NCBI RefSeq assembly: GCF_023702225.1
Contig: NZ_JAMQCO010000015.1
Location: 1-61,584, forward strand
Length of the DNA stretch: 61,584 nt
Direction of reading: 5' to 3'
DNA from: Aureimonas altamirensis
GTDB taxonomy: Bacteria; Pseudomonadota; Alphaproteobacteria; Rhizobiales; Rhizobiaceae
The position numbers and the translations under genes are program-made. Numbering within the stretch: the first letter of the stretch is position 1; every line of letters begins with the position of its first letter. This document shows positions 57,854 through 61,584 of the stretch, one piece after another. The notes beneath the pieces are model-generated. The model saw only the letters and a program-made list of their open reading frames with translations, had not been told where the DNA came from and searched no databases.

Positions 57854-58966
57854 TCAGGCGGCTCGTCCGTATCGGGCGACCTCTTCGGGTGTCAGCTCCG
57901 GATAATCCGTATAGCCGCGCTCGTCGCCGCCGTAGAATGTGCTCTCGTCCCATTCGGCCAGGGGCGCCCCTAGCGCAAGACGCCTGACGAGGTCCGGATT
58001 GGAAATGAACGGCCGTCCGAAGCAGGCCATGTCGATTTCGCCCGCATCGGCCCGTTCGATCGCCAGTTCACGCGTGTAATTGTTGTTGCCCATGTAGAGG
58101 CCGGAGAAATGGTCCTTGAGGCTCCAGGGCTTGAAGCGGTCGACATCGCGATCGCCCCGCGTAGCGCCCTCGATGACATGGAGATAGACGAGCCCCCGTC
58201 GCGACAGTTCCTCGACATAAGGCACGAATACCTTTGCCGGGTCGCTGTCGGTCAGATCGTTGGCCGGGCTGACGGGGGAAATCCGGATCCCGGTGCGGTC
58301 TGCGCCCCAGATTTCGGTAACGGCGTCCACCACTTCGAGAGGGAAGCGCATGCGGTTTTCCACGGAGCCGCCATATGCATCGGTGCGCTGGTTGGCCCCG
58401 TCGCGAAGGAACTGGTCCAGAAGGTAGCCATTGGCCGAATGGATCTCGACGCCGTCGAAGCCGGCGAGCTTGGCCTGCCTTGCGGCATGCCTGTAATCTT
58501 CCACCACGCGCGGCAGCTCCGAAATATCCAGCGCACGGGGGGTTACCATGTCCTGCATGCCGCTCTCGGTGAAGCTCTGCCCGTTCGCCTTCACCGCGGA
58601 GGGCGCCACCGGCAGGGCGCCGCCCGGCTGCAGGTCCGGGTGCGACACACGTCCGACATGCCAGAGTTGAAGGTAGATATGGCCGCCGGCCTCATGGACG
58701 GCATCCGTCACCTTGCGCCACCCGACGACCTGAGGGTCGGTCCAGATACCTGGCGTCCAGGCGTAGCCGCGGCCTTCGGCCGATATGTTGGTGGCCTCGG
58801 CGATGATGAGCCCGGCGCTGGCGCGCTGGCGGTAATATTCTACATGCATGTCCTTCGGAACGCCGTCCGGCGTTGCGCGCGAGCGCGTCAGCGGCGCCAT
58901 GGCGACACGGTTCTGCAGGCGCACGGGGCCGAGATCGACCGGCTCGAATAGCTTGTGATGGCTCAC
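57854..58966 (-). CDS. Alkene reductase (old yellow enzyme family)
   Basis: This 370-residue FMN-dependent NAD(P)H:enone reductase has catalytic and FMN-binding segments RVAMAPLTRSRA, GVEIHSANGYLLDQFLRD and GRPFISNPDLV. The substrate-binding pair His/Asn lies in EIHSANG. Such enzymes reduce activated double bonds and nitro or N-ethylmaleimide compounds. I chose GTG at 58964-58966, preceded by GAGGGA at 8 bases; the frame is open 12 codons further. It is divergent from rlmJ. Confidence 0.92.
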   Translation of the reverse strand: MSHHKLFEPVDLGPVRLQNRVAMAPLTRSRATPDGVPKDMHVEYYRQRASAGLIIAEATNISAEGRGYAWTPGIWTDPQVVGWRKVTDAVHEAGGHIYLQLWHVGRVSHPDLQPGGALPVAPSAVKANGQSFTESGMQDMVTPRALDISELPRVVEDYRHAARQAKLAGFDGVEIHSANGYLLDQFLRDGANQRTDAYGGSVENRMRFPLEVVDAVTEIWGADRTGIRISPVSPANDLTDSDPAKVFVPYVEELSRRGLVYLHVIEGATRGDRDVDRFKPWSLKDHFSGLYMGNNNYTRELAIERADAGEIDMACFGRPFISNPDLVRRLALGAPLAEWDESTFYGGDERGYTDYPELTPEEVARYGRAA

Positions 58967-59106
58967 GGGATATTCCCTCTTCCGTTGGCCCGACACGAAC
59001 ACGCTTCCGGCGGGCCGAGTTCCTCGATATGGCTACAGCGAACTCTCCAGGCGCCGGAGAAATGGTGAACGGTGCGTTCGCAATCGCGAGACGAGGCGGC
59101 AAGCTT

Positions 59107-59955
59107 TTGAATTATCGACATGCATTCCATGCGGGAAATTTCGCCGACGTGCATAAGCACGCGCTCCTGGCCCGGCTTGTGGAAAGCTTCAAGCGCAAGG
59201 ACAAGGCATTCCGCGTCTACGATACCCATGCGGGTATCGGCCTGTACGACCTCACCTCCGACGCAGCCTTGCGAACAGGCGAGGCCAAAGCGGGAATCGA
59301 CCTGCTCATGGCCAGCGCAGCGCGTTCGCACCCGCTTCTGGCCACCTACGCCGATATCGTCGCCCAGGTCGACAGCCAGGCCGGGTACAGGGCCTACCCG
59401 GGTTCGCCCATGCTGATCCGCCGTCTGCTGCGCCCGCAGGACAGGCTTTCGGCCTATGAGCTGCACCCAGACGATGCCCGCAAACTGGCATCCACATTCG
59501 CCGGCGACGTACAGGTGAAGGCCATTCACCTGGACGGCTGGCTGGCGCTCGGCGCCCATCTGCCGCCCAAGGAAAAGCGCGGAATGGTGCTGATCGATCC
59601 TCCCTTCGAGGAAGCGGGGGAGTTTCGGCGTATTGTGGACCATCTGCAGAAGGCCGTGCGTCGGTGGGCCGGGGGCACCATCGCGGTATGGTATCCCATC
59701 AAGCGAGGCTCGGACGTGCGGCAATTCCACGAAACCCTGTCGGCCAGCGGCATACCGGATATTCTGGCGCTCGACTTCCTGCGTGAGGATTACGGCGCAG
59801 AGGAGAAACTCGTCGGCTCCGGGCTGATGGTCATCAACCCACCCTTCGGCTTCGTGGACGAAGCCCGAACCATCATGGAGGTGTTGCTGCCCGTCCTCTC
59901 CAGTTCGTCCACTGCGCATTGTGGCATCAATGTGCTGGCGGCGGAGCGCATATGA
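59107..59955 (+). CDS. rlmJ: 23S rRNA (adenine(2030)-N6)-methyltransferase
   Basis: This 282-residue methyltransferase begins NYRHAFHAGNFADVHKH, the exact start of E. coli RlmJ after Met. Its length fits the 280-residue enzyme. The SAM-binding YDTHAGIGLYDL and the catalytic DPPFE are intact. I chose TTG at 59107-59109, with GAGG about 10 bases upstream. An ATG at 59062 or 59030 would add 15 or more atypical residues. A TTG start may keep expression low. Confidence 0.88.
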   Translation: MNYRHAFHAGNFADVHKHALLARLVESFKRKDKAFRVYDTHAGIGLYDLTSDAALRTGEAKAGIDLLMASAARSHPLLATYADIVAQVDSQAGYRAYPGSPMLIRRLLRPQDRLSAYELHPDDARKLASTFAGDVQVKAIHLDGWLALGAHLPPKEKRGMVLIDPPFEEAGEFRRIVDHLQKAVRRWAGGTIAVWYPIKRGSDVRQFHETLSASGIPDILALDFLREDYGAEEKLVGSGLMVINPPFGFVDEARTIMEVLLPVLSSSSTAHCGINVLAAERI

Positions 59956-60008
59956 GCTATGTTACCAGAAGTTGCATATCTCATACCGCCTGAGGGGACG
60001 AAACAGTC

Positions 60009-60482
60009 ATGAAGCTCGGTATTCTGGCCGCGACAAGCGTGATGGCCAGCCTTGCGGCGGGGGCCGCCCAGGCCGCCGATTATTTTCGCGCCGTGCCCGA
60101 GGCCCAGACGGCCATCGTGGTGCGCAGCAACCTGCCCGCGTGCAACGATCCCCGCGTCCTTGCGAAGATCGAGGATCAGTTCGAATACGGGGCGCCGAAC
60201 GTGCAGGGCCGTCCGCTGGCCGTGATGGAATTTGCCGGGCTTCACGAGAAGGCATACTTCCCCGCAATCGGGTTGCGCACCGTCGAGCGCCGTTATTGCC
60301 AGGGGCAGGCCCTGGTGACCGGGGGCGACTACAAGGGCGGCACGACGGCCAACAACGTCTACTACGTCATCGAATATCCCATGGGATTCGCCGGTGTGGG
60401 CTGGCGCGCGGAAGGCTGTTTCCTCGGCTATGATGCCTGGCGCGTCTACGGCGCGAACTGCCAATCGCTGCGTCGCTTCTGA
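60009..60482 (+). CDS. Small secreted hypothetical protein
   Basis: This 157-residue precursor has a signal peptide (cleavage AQA-AD near residue 22). Four cysteines follow in the mature part, in PACNDP, YCQGQ, EGCFL and ANCQSL, likely forming two disulfides. GAGGGG precedes the ATG at 8 bases. I do not recognise a named family. Location and cysteine pattern suggest a periplasmic protein. It is followed 25 bases later by a glutathione transferase gene. Confidence 0.8.
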   Translation: MKLGILAATSVMASLAAGAAQAADYFRAVPEAQTAIVVRSNLPACNDPRVLAKIEDQFEYGAPNVQGRPLAVMEFAGLHEKAYFPAIGLRTVERRYCQGQALVTGGDYKGGTTANNVYYVIEYPMGFAGVGWRAEGCFLGYDAWRVYGANCQSLRRF

Positions 60483-60507
60483 CGCGGCTTCTCGATCGGG
60501 AATCATC

Positions 60508-61104
60508 ATGCGACTTTTGTATTCCAAGCCTTCGCCCTATGCGTCGAAGGTCCGTCTGGCCGCGCACCACTGCGACCTGAAGCTGGAACTCGTGCCAACC
60601 GACACCGGCTCCGCGCCTGCCGAGTTGATCGAGGCCAACCCGCTCGGCAAGATTCCGGTTCTCATTTTGGAAGACGGATCGTCCGTGCATGACAGCAAGG
60701 TCATCTGCGAATATTTCGACAGGCTCAGCGGAAATCAGCTGATACCGCAGACCATGGAAGCATGGTTGCAGGCCAAGCGTACGGAATCGCTGATCGATGG
60801 TGCGACCGAATGCGCGCAGCTTCGCCTCTACGAAGTCCGCTACCGGCCGGAGGAAATGCGCTACCAGCCGATGATGGACAAGCAGTGGGGCCGCGCTATG
60901 CGTGCCTTGAAGGTGTTGGATGGCGAAGTCGCCTCCCTGCCCGACCAGCCCAATATCGCGCATTTCGCGCTTGCCGCCGATCTCGGTTGGCTCTCGCTTC
61001 GATTCGGCGGTGAATGGGAAGGCGACAATCCCAACCTCGTCCGTTGGCTGGAGGATTTCGCAAAATCCTATCCGGCCTACGAGGAACTGAAGCCCACGGC
61101 GTGA
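60508..61104 (+). CDS. Glutathione S-transferase family protein
   Basis: This 198-residue protein has an N-terminal thioredoxin-like domain with MRLLYSKPSPYASKVRL and the glutathione-binding NPLGKIPVLILEDGSSVHDSKVI at about residues 44-66. A C-terminal helical domain follows from about residue 85. The catalytic serine is likely in the SPYASKV loop. The ATG at 60508 follows CGGG. Substrate and partner pathway are unknown. It is the last gene of the window before the 480-base right-end region. Confidence 0.9.
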   Translation: MRLLYSKPSPYASKVRLAAHHCDLKLELVPTDTGSAPAELIEANPLGKIPVLILEDGSSVHDSKVICEYFDRLSGNQLIPQTMEAWLQAKRTESLIDGATECAQLRLYEVRYRPEEMRYQPMMDKQWGRAMRALKVLDGEVASLPDQPNIAHFALAADLGWLSLRFGGEWEGDNPNLVRWLEDFAKSYPAYEELKPTA

Positions 61105-61164
61105 CGGGTCGATCCGACATCGGTTCGGGTCCGCCGATCACAAATGGCATCTTCAGATCATCCA

Positions 61165-61223
61165 CGGTCGCTTGATCGAAGGCGCAAACGCCTCTATCGT
61201 CAGAAGTGCCCCCGGATGCGGGA
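61165..61223 (+). repeat. Copy 1 of a structured 59-base element
   Basis: It aligns without gaps to 61526-61584. The internal hairpin AGGCG-CAAA-CGCCT (61180-61193) corresponds to GAGAC-CGAA-GACTC in copy 2. Three of the five base pairs change on both sides, one is unchanged and one becomes a mismatch. The CCCCGG (61210-61215) pairs downstream with CCGGGG (61229-61234). The structure, rather than the sequence, of the hairpin is kept. Confidence 0.75.
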
Positions 61224-61242
61224 AACACCCGGGGACCTTTCA

Positions 61243-61332
61243 CTACTTGATCAGCAATGCGACCCGGAGCCGGATCATCCAGCCGCTCCGGGTTTTTCTC
61301 ACGTGTAGTGTGATCACGATCAGTAGAACCAT
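61243..61332 (-). CDS. 29-residue small ORF with hydrophobic start and basic middle
   Basis: The peptide starts MVLLIVITLHV, turns basic (RKTRSGW) and ends LRVALLIK. AGGAG lies 8 bases before the ATG, a near-ideal Shine-Dalgarno, so translation is likely. The second half of the ORF is encoded by a perfect 9-base stem. Candidates are a membrane-active type I toxin or a leader peptide. No biosynthetic gene follows on this strand, which argues against a leader. I do not recognise the family. Confidence 0.55.
   Translation of the reverse strand: MVLLIVITLHVRKTRSGWMIRLRVALLIK
61262..61300 (+). terminator. Plus-strand intrinsic terminator inside the small ORF
   Basis: ACCCGGAGC (61262-61270) pairs with GCTCCGGGT (61285-61293) over 9 bases and is followed by TTTTCTC. 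On the plus strand this is a textbook terminator. It would end either the glutathione transferase transcript or a short RNA that contains the 59-base element and is antisense to the small ORF. Confidence 0.75.
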
Positions 61333-61346
61333 CGCTCTCACTCCTG

Positions 61347-61436
61347 TTCGGGGACAAGCCTGTTGCCACAGCCTTGGAGGCTCATCGTCCAAGGCAGCGT
61401 CGGGCTGGCGCAACGCTTTTCTGCGTCGTCCCCGAA
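61347..61436 (-). other. Foldable leader of the small ORF
   Basis: TTCGGGGAC (61347-61355) pairs with GTCCCCGAA (61428-61436). Inside, GTTGC pairs with GCAAC (61362-61366 with 61410-61414), and GCCTTGGA pairs with TCCAAGGC (61371-61378 with 61388-61395). The nested stems end just before the Shine-Dalgarno of the 29-codon ORF on the minus strand. A regulatory leader is plausible. No known riboswitch class was recognised. Confidence 0.55.
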
Positions 61437-61525
61437 TGCCGACCGCCCGCCAGGGGGCGTCGGTGCATTCGCCTTTACCCAAAAGTCGAATCGATTCCTA
61501 TATCGAATATTGGACAAATCATTCG

Positions 61526-61584
61526 CGGCCGCTTGATCGGGAGACCGAAGACTCCTATTTTCAGAAGCACCCCCGGATGCGGCA
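61526..61584 (+). repeat. Copy 2 of the structured 59-base element, cut by the window end
   Basis: It begins CGGCCGCTTGATCG and ends at the last base of the window. It is 361 bases downstream of copy 1. A CTATAT hexamer at 61498-61503 lies upstream and could be a -10 for a plus-strand RNA, with only a weak -35 (TTTACC). The rest of the second unit is outside the window. Confidence 0.7.

Noticed and set aside
61243-61332. Leader peptide of a branched-chain amino acid attenuator
   Set aside because: The peptide is rich in Leu, Ile and Val, but no biosynthetic gene follows on the minus strand. The next gene in that direction is the glutathione transferase on the opposite strand. The T-run terminator is also on the opposite strand.

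Overview
The window is a high-GC alphaproteobacterial chromosome segment. Its gene order is typical of Hyphomicrobiales (Rhizobiales): fabH-plsX-DUF177-cytochrome bc1 chaperone, glyA-nrdR-ribD-ribE-ribH-nusB, an L,D-transpeptidase next to ldtR, hemB-RDD-bpt, parC, aspS-rnd, and ppx-ppk-hdaA-AI-2E transporter-purM-purN. A family such as Aurantimonadaceae would fit, but that is an inference.

Layout. Positions 1-3146 are the right end of an integrated element. It carries a tyrosine integrase, an AlpA-type regulator and small unknown genes, and it abuts a 3' fragment of a tRNA-Lys gene that is the probable attachment site. Positions 3181-5358 encode an exported rhodanese and a YeeE/YedE sulfur transporter. 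Positions 5484-14355 are a LysR-controlled uptake and oxidation cluster: a polyamine-type ABC transporter, a HAD hydrolase, a DAO-type flavoenzyme and a GMC flavoenzyme. Its substrate is unknown, and its binding-protein gene carries an apparent premature amber codon. Positions 14376-39950 are mostly conserved core genes for envelope, fatty acid, riboflavin, folate/glycine, haem, topoisomerase and tRNA charging functions.

Positions 39983-46777 are an accessory sugar-uptake operon placed between rnd and ppx. It has a FadR-type regulator with a clear operator, a ribose-type ABC transporter whose ATPase has an unusual C-terminal extension of about 125 residues, and a protein I recognise as D-apionate lactonase (ApnL) family. 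Positions 46774-54557 return to core genes for polyphosphate, replication control and purine synthesis. Positions 54579-55601 hold a PIN-domain/HTH pair that looks like a toxin-antitoxin module. Positions 55659-61104 hold a molybdopterin oxidoreductase, an old-yellow-enzyme reductase, rlmJ, a small secreted protein and a glutathione transferase.

The right end, 61105-61584, has no conventional gene but is the most unusual part. A 59-base element occurs twice, 361 bases apart, and one of its stems differs by compensatory base changes. Between the copies lies a 29-codon minus-strand ORF with a strong Shine-Dalgarno and a foldable leader. A plus-strand intrinsic terminator sits inside that ORF. 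The arrangement resembles tandem type I toxin-antitoxin repeats, but this is a hypothesis.
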